This document shows positions 26,893-36,104 of a DNA stretch of 64,000 nucleotides, in pieces (position 1 is the stretch's first letter; each line of letters begins with the position of its first letter). Source of the DNA: Ottowia testudinis (GTDB lineage Bacteria > Pseudomonadota > Gammaproteobacteria > Burkholderiales > Burkholderiaceae_C); assembly GCF_017498525.1 (NCBI RefSeq), contig NZ_CP071796.1:4224041-4288040 (forward strand), in the 5' to 3' direction. The notes beneath the pieces are model-generated. The model was given only the letters and a program-made list of their open reading frames with translations. It was not told where the DNA came from and searched no databases. The position numbers were made by a program, and so were the translations under genes.

Positions 26893-28045
26893 TTATTTTT
26901 CCACCACCGAAGCGGCCGGCGCCTGCAACACCCCGCGCCGCATCTGATCCAGCTCCATGGTCTCGAACAGCGCCTTGAAGTTGCCTTCGCCAAAGCCTTC
27001 GTTGCCTTTGCGCTGGATGAACTCGAAGAAGATGGGGCCGAGCTGGTTCTCGCTGAAGATCTGCAGCAGCAGCTCGCCCGGCTGGCCGTCGACCAGGATG
27101 TTGCGCGACTGCAGCTCGCCGATCGGCTCTTTCAACCCCGGAATGCGTTTGGGCAGCAGCTCGTAATAAGTCTCGCTGGTGTTCAGCAGCTTCACGCCCG
27201 CCATCTGCAGCGCGTCCACCGTGTTGTAGATGTCGGTCGTCGCCAGCGCGATGTGCTGCACGCCTTCGCCAGCGTAGCTGTCCAGGTATTCCTGGATCTG
27301 GCCCTTCTGGTCGTTGCCCTCTTCGTTGATGGGGATGCGGATCTTGCCGCAGGGGCTGGTCATGGCCTTGCTCTTGACGCCGGTGGTCTGGCCCTCGATG
27401 TCGAAGTAGCGCACCTCGCGGAAGTTGAACAGCCGCTCGTAGAAGCTCGACCACTCGTCCATGCGGCCCTTGTGCACGTTGTGCGTCAGGTGGTCGATCA
27501 CGGTCATGCCGTAGCCCTCGGGGCTGATGGCGGCCGAGCCCTTGACGCCCGGCAGCGGCTCGAAGTCGACGTCGTAGAAGCCGATGTTGCCGATGTCCCC
27601 CTCCTGCGCGCCGCCCTTGCCGCGCCAGCGGTCGATCAGGTAGATGATCGAGTCGCCAATACCCTTGATGGCCGGGATGTTGAGCTCGCCCGGGCCGGCC
27701 TGGCCGGCGTAGCCCCAGGCGCCCAGGCTCAGGGCGCGCTCGTAGGCTTGTTTGGCGTTCTCGACGCGAAACGCGATGGCGCAGATGCTGGGGCCGTGCA
27801 GCTTGGCAAATCGCTGGGCAAAGCTGTCGGGTTCGGCGTTGATGATGAAGTTGATCTCGCCCTGGCGGTACAGCGTCACGTTCTTGTGGCGGTGCCTGGC
27901 GACGGCGGCAAAGCCCATGCGCTCGAACAGCGCGCCCATGGCCTTGGGGTCGGGGGCGGCGTATTCGATGAACTCGAAGCCGTCGGTGCCCATGGGGTTG
28001 TCCCAGGTGGTGCCTGGCTGGGCGGTGGCGGGGGGTGGCGGTCAT
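26893..28045 (-). CDS. hppD: 4-hydroxyphenylpyruvate dioxygenase (apparent 5' frameshift)
   Basis: HPPD converts 4-hydroxyphenylpyruvate to homogentisate in tyrosine breakdown. The 366-residue body from 27993 (MGTDGFEFIEYAAPD) contains the iron ligands in VIDHLTHNV, GVQHIALAT and FFEFIQRKG and is complete for catalysis. The likely true start is the ATG at 28045, because GGAG precedes it and because removing one C from a six-C run at 28030-28035 would give MTATPATAQPGTTWDNP joined to MGTDG. As written, the ATG at 28045 is out of frame with the body. Either a sequence error or a real one-base insertion; if real, the ATG at 27993 lacks a ribosome site. Confidence 0.93.
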
Positions 28046-28239
28046 GGCGGTGTCTCCTTTTTGGGTCCGTGCGGACGAATCCGCCACTTTAGAGCCGGGG
28101 GACACGCGTTTTTCGGCGTCTTGCGGGCGCAGAGCGCCTGTCGGCGCTGAATTAATGCGCGCTATCATGGCTTTGCGGCGATTTTGGGCGTTTGCGACGG
28201 CAATGCGCCTGCTGCACCGCGTTTCACTTTGGCGCCACC

Positions 28240-28716
28240 ATGAACCACCCTCTCGATCGCCTTGACCGCGCCATCCTGGCCCGCCTGCAGGTTGACGGAC
28301 GCGAACCGCACGAGGCGATCGGCGCGCGCATCGGCTTGTCGGCCAGTGCCGTGCTGCGGCGCATCAAAAAGCTCGAGGAATCGGGCGTCATCGCCCGCTA
28401 CGTGGCCCTGCTCGACCCACCCTCGGTGGGGCTCGGATTGAGTGCCTACGTCAACGTGCGGCTGGAAAAGCGCGCCGAACACGCCAAGCGCAACCCAATG
28501 GACGAGTTTCGCGCCAGCGTGCAGAGCTGGCCCGAGGTGGTCGACTGCGTGGCGTTGACGGGCGAGATGGATTTTTTGTTGCGCCTCATGGTGCAGGACA
28601 TGAGTGCGTACTCACGCTTCATGATGGACACCCTGCTGCGTCACCCCTCGGTGCAGGATTGCAAGACCAGCTTTGTGATGGATCATGTGAAAGCGACCAC
28701 CGCGTTACCGATTTAG
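28240..28716 (+). CDS. Lrp/AsnC family transcriptional regulator
   Basis: A 158-residue Lrp/AsnC protein. The N-terminal winged helix-turn-helix is LDRLDRAILARLQVDGREPHEAIGARIGLSASAVLRRIKKLEESGVI (seen in parts), and the C-terminal RAM domain has WPEVVDCVALTGEMDFLLRLMVQDMSAYSRFMM. The ATG at 28240 begins MNHPLDRL. It is divergent from hppD with about 190 bases between, so it may control tyrosine catabolism, as related Lrp proteins do; that is inference from position. Confidence 0.92.
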   Translation: MNHPLDRLDRAILARLQVDGREPHEAIGARIGLSASAVLRRIKKLEESGVIARYVALLDPPSVGLGLSAYVNVRLEKRAEHAKRNPMDEFRASVQSWPEVVDCVALTGEMDFLLRLMVQDMSAYSRFMMDTLLRHPSVQDCKTSFVMDHVKATTALPI

Positions 28717-28740
28717 GTATGTTTTGGCGCACTGACGCTT

Positions 28741-28774
28741 ATGTATCAAGCGCGAGCAGCTATAAATAGCATAG
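28741..28774 (-). repeat. Dispersed hairpin repeat, copy 10 (partial)
   Basis: On the minus strand it reads TATAGCTGCTCGCGCTTG and then ends. It lies between the Lrp gene and the GNAT gene. Confidence 0.55.
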
Positions 28775-28907
28775 TGATCCGCCCCGTGCCCACAGACGTC
28801 TCCTGGGGCCGTCCGCAGACGCTGCCGTGAAATCCTTCGTAGCGCATTGCTGCAAAGCAGCATTTTTCGCCTGATTGGAGTTTTCTCTCTAGGCGTGCGG
28901 CCCTACC

Positions 28908-29594
28908 ATGGCTGGCATGGAACCTCGTCAATCCCTCTCCGAGTCGGTCGCCCCCGCGGCCCGGCGCTCGGCCATCGTGCCGATCCGCGAGGTCGGCGCG
29001 CGTTACCGCCCGCAAATCGCTCAGCATCTGCTGGCGCTGGGCGGGCACGACCGCTACCTGCGCTTCGGCTACGCCGCCAACGAGCGCCAAATCCGCCACT
29101 ACGTCGATCAGCTGGATTTCGAGCGCGATCAGGTGTTTGGCATCTTCAACCGCAAGCTGGACCTGATCGCCATGGCGCACGTGGCCTATCCGGCCGACAT
29201 GGCTCAGTTGGGCTTTGCAGAGTTCGGTGTCTCGGTGGCGCCGCAAGCGCGCGGGCGCGGCTATGGCTCACGCCTGTTCGAGCGCGCGGCCATGCATGCC
29301 GTCAACGACGGTGTGAAAACGCTCTACATCCACGCCTTGAGCGAAAACACCGCCATGCTGCGCATCGCCCGCAGGGCCGGTGCCACGGTGGAGCGCCAGG
29401 GCAGCGAGAGCGAAGCGCACCTGACGCTGCCCGAGGCCAGCTTTTCCAGCCGCGTGGGCGAGCTGCTGGCCGATCAGGTCGGCCAGGTCGACTACTGGCT
29501 GAAGACCGAGGCCTCGCTGGCGCGCGAGGTGCTGGCCACCGTGCAGGAAGTGCGCGAGGCGGTGCGCGAAGGGCGCCACAAATCGGCCAGCTGA
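28908..29594 (+). CDS. GNAT family N-acetyltransferase
   Basis: A 228-residue GNAT protein. The acetyl-CoA pocket is in VSVAPQARGRGYGSRLFERAAMHA (Q/RxxGxG/A) and the next strand is TLYIHALSENTAMLRIARRAGATVE. A C-terminal helical extension of about 60 residues follows. Substrate unknown. ATG at 28908 (MAGMEPRQ); a second ATG four codons on is possible. Downstream is corC, same strand, about 90 bases away. Confidence 0.87.
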   Translation: MAGMEPRQSLSESVAPAARRSAIVPIREVGARYRPQIAQHLLALGGHDRYLRFGYAANERQIRHYVDQLDFERDQVFGIFNRKLDLIAMAHVAYPADMAQLGFAEFGVSVAPQARGRGYGSRLFERAAMHAVNDGVKTLYIHALSENTAMLRIARRAGATVERQGSESEAHLTLPEASFSSRVGELLADQVGQVDYWLKTEASLAREVLATVQEVREAVREGRHKSAS

Positions 29595-29687
29595 GGCGGC
29601 GCGCCGCCGGGGTTCGCGGGGATGCGCGGCGCGCTTGGGCTATCCTTGTCCTCTTCACAACCACCGCACGTCCTGCACCCGAAAACC

Positions 29688-30574
29688 GTGGCTGACCCCA
29701 CCCCGCCCGCCCAGGCGAGCGCCCTGCCGAGCGCGAAGACCGGCGCAGCCTGTTCCAGAAGCTGGTCGAATTCATCCGGCCCGGCCCCGATTCCACCGAC
29801 GAGCTGATCGACGCCCTGGCCGACGCCGAGGACAACGAGGTCATCGACGCCGAAAGCCGCGTGATGCTCGAAGGCGTGCTGCGCATGGCCGACATGACCG
29901 CCGGCGACGCCATGGTGGCCGCGCCGCGCATGGACTTGCTGGACATCGACGCGCCCTACGAGGATTTGCTGCTGGAGGTGATCCGCACCGCGCACTCGCG
30001 CTTTCCGGTCTATCAGGGCGAACGCGAGAACATCATCGGCATCCTGCTGGCCAAGGACTTGCTCAAGCTGCAGCGCGCGCCCGAGCTGAACATCCGCACC
30101 CTGCTGCGCCCGGCGGTGTTCGTGCCCGAGAGCAAGGGGCTGAACGAATTGCTGCGCTCGTTTCGCGTCAACCGCAACCACCTGGCCATGGTGGTCGACG
30201 AGTTCGGCCGCACCGCGGGCCTCATCACCATCGAGGACGTGCTGGAAGAGATCGTCGGCGAGATCGAGGACGAGTTCGACATCGACGAGGGCGACGAGGG
30301 CGACATCTTCGCCCTGGCCGACAACACCTGGCGCGTGGCCGGCGACACGCCGCTCGAGCGCGTCAACGAATCGTTCGGCGTGCACCTTGGGGCCGACCCG
30401 GAGGGCGATCTGGACGTCGACTTCGACACCATTGGCGGCTTGATCGCGCACGAGATGGGCCACGTGCCCAAGCGGGGCGAGCATTTCCGCATGGGCGGGC
30501 TGGATTTCCGCGTGCTGCACACCAAGGGCGGCGCGGTGCGCTGGTTCAAGGTAGAAAGAGTTGATCCCCCCTGA
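29688..30574 (+). CDS. corC: CorC/HlyC family transporter-associated CBS protein (apparent N-terminal frameshift)
   Basis: The body has two CBS domains (MTAGDAMVAAPRMD; SRFPVYQGERENIIGILLAKDLL; NRNHLAMVVDEFGRTAGLITIEDVLEEIVGEI) and the C-terminal CorC_HlyC domain. It is linked to magnesium/cobalt efflux. The expected start is GTG at 29688 (VADPTPPA), but the body is in another frame. Adding one C in GCCCGCCCAGG near 29707 would join VADPTPPA to PGERPAEREDRRSLFQKL. In the body frame no ATG, GTG or TTG occurs between a stop at 29693 and 29861. So there is a one-base deletion, either real or in the assembly. lnt follows, as is usual for corC. Confidence 0.85.
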
Positions 30575-30724
30575 AGCGCCTGCGGTGCCACCCCCCAGGG
30601 TGACAACGATGACAGCCGGGATTAGCCCGGCTGCGGCGTTTCCAAACGGCTTGCCCCGCTGCCTGCCGGTTCGAGGCAGGCTGGCGCGGGCAGTCCAGCC
30701 ATCAACGTAGATTAAAGTTCGCGC
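30575..30724. other. corC-lnt intergenic hairpins
   Basis: A 150-base gap with a hairpin AGCCGGG, ATTAG, CCCGGCT (30614-30632) and a second, GCCTGCC/GGCAGGC, near 30662-30683. No T run follows either, so they may be repeats or weak terminators rather than classical ones. Confidence 0.45.
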
Positions 30725-32350
30725 ATGCGACTCATCCACTGGCTGGCCTCTCCCCCCATGGCGCTGGTGGCCGGTGTGGCGCAGGCGCTGTCGATCGCCG
30801 ACTCGTGGAGCGGGCAGCCGCACTGGTGGCTGCAAGGCTTGAGCCTGGCCTGGTTGGTGTGGCAACTGGCGCACCGCGCCGAGCGCCAAGCTTCGTGGAG
30901 CGCCAGCACTTGGGCGCGGCCAGAAACCGGCACCGCCTGGCGCCGCGCGCTGCTGTTGGGCTGGCTGTTCGGCCTGGGCTGGCTGGCCGGCACGTTCTGG
31001 TGGCTGTTCATTTCCATGCACACCTACGGCGGGCTGAACCCGGTGCTGGCGGTATTGGCGGTGCTGGGGTTGGCGGGTTTTCTGGCGCTGTATTACGCCG
31101 TGGCGAGCGGCCTGTTCATCGCCTTGGCATCGGCGCGGGTGCTGACGCGCCAGCCGGTGCTGGCGGCGCTGCTGTTTGCCGCGCTGTGGACGCTGGCCGA
31201 GTTGGCACGTGGCAGCTGGCTGACCGGCTTTCCGTGGGGTGCGGGCGGCTATGCGCATGTCGATGGGCCGCTGGCGTTTCTGGCGCGCTATGGGGGCGTG
31301 TACGGCATCGGCTTCGTGGCGGCGGCGCTGGCCGCGCTGCTGACGCTGGCCCCGCGCGTGCGCTGGCGCAGCGCCCGCACGGCGGTGACGCTGGCTGCGC
31401 TGCTGGCGCTGGCGGCCTGGGGCTGGGGCGAGCGCTTTTGCGACGTGAACCTGTGCTACACGCCGCCGTCCACGCACAAGCGGCTGGTGACCCAGGTCGC
31501 GCTGATGCAGGGCAACATTCCACAAGACCAGAAATTCGTGCCCGGCACCGGCGTGGTCGATTCGCTGCGTTGGTACGGCGAGCAATTGCAGGCCAACCGC
31601 GCGCCGCTGATCGTGGGCCCTGAAACCGCCATTCCGCTGCTGCCGCGCCAGTTGCCCGAGGGCTATTGGCCTGCCCTGCTGGAACGCTTCGCGCAGCCAG
31701 ACCAGGCCGCGCTGCTGGGCGTGCCGCTGGGCGACATGGAGGCGGGCTACACCAATTCCGTGGTGGGCCTGAAAGCCGGCCAGGCCGCGCCCTACCGCTA
31801 CGACAAGCACCACCTGGTGCCTTTTGGCGAGTTCATTCCGCCTTTCTTCAAGTGGTTCACGCAGATGATGAACATCCCGCTGGGCGACTTCGCGCGCGGC
31901 AGCGTGGGCCAGCCCTCTTTCGAGTGGCAGGGCCAGCGGCTGGCGCCCAACGTCTGCTACGAAGACCTGTTCGGCGAAGAACTGGCGGCGCGCTTTGCCG
32001 ACCCGGCCACGTCGCCCACGGCCTTCGTCAACGTCAGCAACATCGGCTGGTTTGGCGACAGCGTGGCGATCGACCAGCACCTGCACATCAGCCGCATGCG
32101 GGCGCTGGAGTTCGAGCGCCCCATGCTGCGGGCCACCAACACCGGCGCCACCGCCATCATCGACCACCACGGCCAGGTCACGCACCTGCTGCCGCGGCTG
32201 ACGCGCGGCGTGCTGCACGGCCAGTTCGAGGGCCGCGACACGCCGCTGACGCCTTTTGCGCGCTGGGCGGCGCGCTGGAGCCTGTGGCCGCTGTGGATCG
32301 GCTGCCTGCTGCTGGCCGTGATCTGCGTCGCGCTGCGGCGCCAGCGCTGA
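30725..32350 (+). CDS. lnt: Apolipoprotein N-acyltransferase
   Basis: A 541-residue inner-membrane enzyme that adds the third acyl chain to lipoproteins. About six N-terminal membrane segments precede a periplasmic nitrilase-like domain. The catalytic triad is visible: Glu in GPETAIPLL, Lys in YDKHHLVPFGEFIP and Cys in PNVCYEDLFG. A last membrane helix lies at the C-terminus. Several lipoproteins in this window would be substrates. corC-lnt gene order is conserved in proteobacteria and supports both calls. Confidence 0.95.
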   Translation: MRLIHWLASPPMALVAGVAQALSIADSWSGQPHWWLQGLSLAWLVWQLAHRAERQASWSASTWARPETGTAWRRALLLGWLFGLGWLAGTFWWLFISMHTYGGLNPVLAVLAVLGLAGFLALYYAVASGLFIALASARVLTRQPVLAALLFAALWTLAELARGSWLTGFPWGAGGYAHVDGPLAFLARYGGVYGIGFVAAALAALLTLAPRVRWRSARTAVTLAALLALAAWGWGERFCDVNLCYTPPSTHKRLVTQVALMQGNIPQDQKFVPGTGVVDSLRWYGEQLQANRAPLIVGPETAIPLLPRQLPEGYWPALLERFAQPDQAALLGVPLGDMEAGYTNSVVGLKAGQAAPYRYDKHHLVPFGEFIPPFFKWFTQMMNIPLGDFARGSVGQPSFEWQGQRLAPNVCYEDLFGEELAARFADPATSPTAFVNVSNIGWFGDSVAIDQHLHISRMRALEFERPMLRATNTGATAIIDHHGQVTHLLPRLTRGVLHGQFEGRDTPLTPFARWAARWSLWPLWIGCLLLAVICVALRRQR

Positions 32351-32386
32351 CGCGCCCAGGGCCACTGGTCAGGCACAATTGCCGCC

Positions 32387-32911
32387 ATGGCCGAATCCTT
32401 TTCCTACGACCAACTCATCGCATCGGGCGAAGGCCGCCTGTTCGGCCCCGACGCCGGCCGCCTGCCGCTGCCGCCGATGCTGATGTTCGACCGCATCACC
32501 CACATCGACGCCGATGGCGGCGCCCACGGACTGGGCCGCATCGAGGCCGAGCTGGACGTCAAGCCCGACCTGTGGTTCTTCGCCTGCCACTTCCAGGGCG
32601 ACCCGGTGATGCCCGGCTGCCTGGGCCTGGACGCCATGTGGCAGCTGATCGGCTTTTACCTGACCTGGCTGCGCCTGCCCGGGCGCGGGCGTGCGCTGGG
32701 CGCGGGCGAGGTCAAGTTCACCGGCGAAGTCGGCCCCGATGTCAAACGCGTGACATACCAGATTGATATCAAGCGGGTCATCAAACGCAAGCTGAACATG
32801 GCCATCGGCGACGCGCGCCTGCTGGCCGACGGCAAGGAGATCTACGTGGCCAGCGACCTGCGCGTGGGCTTGTTCCTGCGCGAGGGCAACGGCCAGGAAA
32901 GCAAGTCATGA
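32387..32911 (+). CDS. fabA: 3-hydroxydecanoyl-ACP dehydratase/isomerase
   Basis: A 174-residue FabA hot-dog-fold enzyme. The catalytic His is in [23 protein letters not shown] (read as [11 protein letters not shown]) and the Asp in GLDAMW, matching the FabA group rather than FabZ. It dehydrates 3-hydroxyacyl-ACP and isomerises the C10 product, opening the anaerobic unsaturated fatty acid route. It overlaps fabB by four bases (ATGA), the usual fabAB pairing. Confidence 0.95.
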   Translation: MAESFSYDQLIASGEGRLFGPDAGRLPLPPMLMFDRITHIDADGGAHGLGRIEAELDVKPDLWFFACHFQGDPVMPGCLGLDAMWQLIGFYLTWLRLPGRGRALGAGEVKFTGEVGPDVKRVTYQIDIKRVIKRKLNMAIGDARLLADGKEIYVASDLRVGLFLREGNGQESKS

Positions 32912-34128
32912 CCAAGCAACGGGTGGTGATCACGGGCGCCGGCATCGTCTCGTGCATCGGCAACGATCTGCAAACGGTGGAGCAATCCCTGCGCGAAGGG
33001 CGCAGCGGCATTCGCGCCATCCCCGAGTTCACGCAACTGGGCCTGCGCAGCCAGGTTGGCGGCCAGCCCAACATCGACATCGAGTCGCGCATCGACCGCA
33101 AGCAACTGCGCTTCATGGGCGATGCGGCGGCGTATGCGCAGATCGCGCTGGAAGATGCGATTCAACAGGCGGGCCTGAGCCCAAACCAAGTCAGCCACCC
33201 GCGCACCGGGCTCATCATGGGCTCGGGCGGCGGCTCGCCGGCCAACCAGATCGAGGCGGCCGACACGCTGCGCGAAAAAGGCATCCGCCGCGTCGGGCCG
33301 TACCAGGTCACGCGCTGCATGAGCAGCACCGTGTCGGCGTGCCTGGCGACCAACTTCAAGATCAAGGGCATCAACTACTCGATCACCTCGGCGTGCAGCA
33401 CGTCGGCGCACTGCATCGGCGCCGCCGCGCAGCAGATTGCCTGGGGCATGCAGGACGTGATGTTCGCCGGCGGCGGGGAGGAACTCAGCTGGGGCATGTC
33501 GCTGCTGTTCGACGGCATGGGCGCCATGTCCGCCAAGTACAACGCCACGCCCCAAAAAGCCTCGCGCGCCTACGACGCCCACCGTGACGGCTTCGTCATC
33601 GCCGGCGGCGGCGGCGCGGTGGTGCTGGAATCGCTGGAACATGCGCAAAAGCGCGGCGCCACCATCCTGGCCGAGGTGGTCGGCTTCGGCGCCACCAGCG
33701 ACGGCGAGGACATGGTTGCGCCCTCGGGCGACGGCGCCATCGCGTGCATGCGGCAGGCGCTCGAAGGCGTCGAGGGCGGCGTGGATTACATCAACACGCA
33801 CGGCACCTCGACCCCCGTGGGCGACATGCAGGAAGTGCGCGCCATGCGGGCCGTGTTTGGCGACGCGGTGCCGCCGTTCTCGTCCACCAAATCGCTCACC
33901 GGCCATTCGCTGGGCGCCACCGGCGTGCAAGAGGCGATCTACTGCCTGATCATGCTGCAAAAGGGCTTCATCGCCGGCTCGGTCAACGTCGACACGCCCG
34001 ATGAGTCGCTGGGCGACATGCCGCTGGTCACCGCCACGCGCGATGCTGGCCTGCGCACCGCGCTGTCCAACAGCTTCGGGTTTGGCGGCACCAACGCCAG
34101 CCTGCTGCTGCGGCGGTGGAATTCCTGA
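32908..34128 (+). CDS. fabB: 3-oxoacyl-ACP synthase I
   Basis: A 406-residue beta-ketoacyl-ACP synthase. Catalytic Cys in [11 protein letters not shown], His in [11 protein letters not shown] and His in [11 protein letters not shown] are all present. It elongates the cis-3-decenoyl-ACP made by FabA. The last codons and stop (WNS, then TGA) come from the left flank ATTCCTGATTTGATAG of a dispersed repeat copy, the same flank as at copy 2. Confidence 0.95.
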   Translation: MTKQRVVITGAGIVSCIGNDLQTVEQSLREGRSGIRAIPEFTQLGLRSQVGGQPNIDIESRIDRKQLRFMGDAAAYAQIALEDAIQQAGLSPNQVSHPRTGLIMGSGGGSPANQIEAADTLREKGIRRVGPYQVTRCMSSTVSACLATNFKIKGINYSITSACSTSAHCIGAAAQQIAWGMQDVMFAGGGEELSWGMSLLFDGMGAMSAKYNATPQKASRAYDAHRDGFVIAGGGGAVVLESLEHAQKRGATILAEVVGFGATSDGEDMVAPSGDGAIACMRQALEGVEGGVDYINTHGTSTPVGDMQEVRAMRAVFGDAVPPFSSTKSLTGHSLGATGVQEAIYCLIMLQKGFIAGSVNVDTPDESLGDMPLVTATRDAGLRTALSNSFGFGGTNASLLLRRWNS

Positions 34129-34178
34129 TTTGATAGCTGCTCGCGCTTGCAGGGCAAGCGCCAGAGGCCGATTGGGTC
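34127..34178 (+). repeat. Dispersed hairpin repeat, copy 11 (abuts fabB stop)
   Basis: It reads TTTGATAGCTGCTCGCGCTTG in two parts, then CAGGG, CAAGCGC, CAGAGGCCGATT. One of the best copies; the fabB stop codon sits in its left flank. Confidence 0.85.
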
Positions 34179-34204
34179 TTAATTTCAGCTGGCCCGAATA
34201 CCTT

Positions 34205-34300
34205 TGAACGCAAAGGGCGCAGAGGTTTTGCAAAGGTCGCAAAAAAGTTTTCCCATGATTTTTTGCCGCTTCTGCGAGATCTTTGCGCCCTTTGCGTTCA
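34205..34300. repeat. Long inverted repeat (TGAACGCAAAGGGCGCA arms)
   Basis: A perfect 17-bp arm at 34205-34221 is matched by its complement at 34284-34300. The loop is AT-rich with GCAAAGGTCGC and TTTTTTGCCGC. A related element occurs at 44533-44735. Confidence 0.85.
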
Positions 34301-34310
34301 GAAAAATGTC

Positions 34311-34358
34311 AAAAACCATAGCTGCCCGCGCTTGCTGCACAAGCGCCAGCAGCCGTTC
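34311..34358 (+). repeat. Dispersed hairpin repeat, copy 12
   Basis: It reads CATAGCTGCCCGCGCTTG, CTGCA, CAAGCGC, CAGCAGCC, with an intact hairpin. It lies about 45 bases before glyQ and may be in its leader. Confidence 0.8.
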
Positions 34359-34402
34359 CAATGCTTAAAATGCCGGATTGCCCCCGATTCCGGCGCGCCG
34401 AC

Positions 34403-35308
<906 letters not shown>

Positions 35309-35311
<3 letters not shown>

Positions 35312-35334
35312 TGTAGATACACGTATCTACATTA
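35309..35334. promoter_or_regulatory. Perfect palindrome, probable toxin-antitoxin operator
   Basis: TAATGTAGATAC, AC, GTATCTACATTA: 12-bp perfect arms, 11 bases before the antitoxin start. It overlaps the glyQ stop. Autorepression by an AbrB-type antitoxin is the likely role. Confidence 0.8.
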
Positions 35335-35345
35335 GGAGTTTTGAC

Positions 35346-35639
35346 ATGGGTGCATTCAGCCACGAGACGCAGCAATCGCTGGAACTCAGCGTCGGTCGCT
35401 GGGGCAACAGTCTAGCGGTGCGCTTGCCAGCCGAGCTGGCGCGGCAGTTGGGTGTGGTGGAAGGCAGCACGCTGCACGCGCGCCGCAACGACGAGGCCAA
35501 CACGCTCACCTTGTCGGCCAAACCCGCCAAAAAACCATTCGACAAAGCCAAGTGGATGGCGCAGGCCCAGCAGCACCTGGCCACCATGGCGCCTTCGCCC
35601 TCGGTGATGGATGAGGTGCGCGGCAACGCGCGCTATTGA
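35346..35639 (+). CDS. AbrB/MazE-type antitoxin
   Basis: A 97-residue protein with an N-terminal swapped-hairpin AbrB domain (LELSVGRWGNSLAVRLPAELARQLGVVEGSTL, seen in parts) and a C-terminal toxin-binding tail. It should bind the palindrome just upstream and neutralise the PIN-domain protein encoded 10 bases downstream. The pair lies between glyQ and glyS, all on one strand. Confidence 0.88.
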   Translation: MGAFSHETQQSLELSVGRWGNSLAVRLPAELARQLGVVEGSTLHARRNDEANTLTLSAKPAKKPFDKAKWMAQAQQHLATMAPSPSVMDEVRGNARY

Positions 35640-35649
35640 GCGGGTGCCT

Positions 35650-36096
35650 GTGACGTCCTGGCCCGTCTACATCGACACCAGCCTTTGGTGCGCCTATTGC
35701 TTCAACGAGCCCGAGCAGCCCGCTGCCGTCGCCTGGCTGGCGCAGGCCGAACTCGACAAGGCCGCCACCTCAATCTGGACGCGTACCGAGTTCGCCAGCG
35801 CGGTGGGCGTCAAGCTGCGGGCAAAAGCGCAAGGCAAGCCACCGGTTGACACGGCCGCTGGCGAGCGACAGTTTGCATCCGCCCTCGACATGACGCCCGA
35901 ATTGACCGTGATCCAGGATGACTTCCTGTACGCCGCCAGGCTGTGCGTGGATCACCAGATCGCGGGCCTTCGCGCGGGCGACGCGCTGCACCTGGCGGTG
36001 GCCTTGCGCCACGGCTGCAAGGCGCTGGCTTCGCTGGACAAAGTGATGAACACGTGCGCCCAGGCGCTGGGCCTGAAATTGGTGAACCTGAATTGA
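35650..36096 (+). CDS. PIN-domain (VapC-like) toxin
   Basis: About 148 residues of PIN ribonuclease fold. Acidic residues are in VYIDTSLWCAYCF (Asp), a central TEF region (IWTRTEFASAVG), then AGDALHLAV and LASLDKVMN near the end. It begins at GTG 35650 (alternative GTG at 35644), right after the antitoxin stop. VapC proteins cut tRNA or rRNA; the target here is not known. It ends 8 bases before glyS, so glyS is likely translated from this transcript. Confidence 0.85.
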   Translation: MTSWPVYIDTSLWCAYCFNEPEQPAAVAWLAQAELDKAATSIWTRTEFASAVGVKLRAKAQGKPPVDTAAGERQFASALDMTPELTVIQDDFLYAARLCVDHQIAGLRAGDALHLAVALRHGCKALASLDKVMNTCAQALGLKLVNLN

Positions 36097-36104
36097 ACGA
36101 CGCG

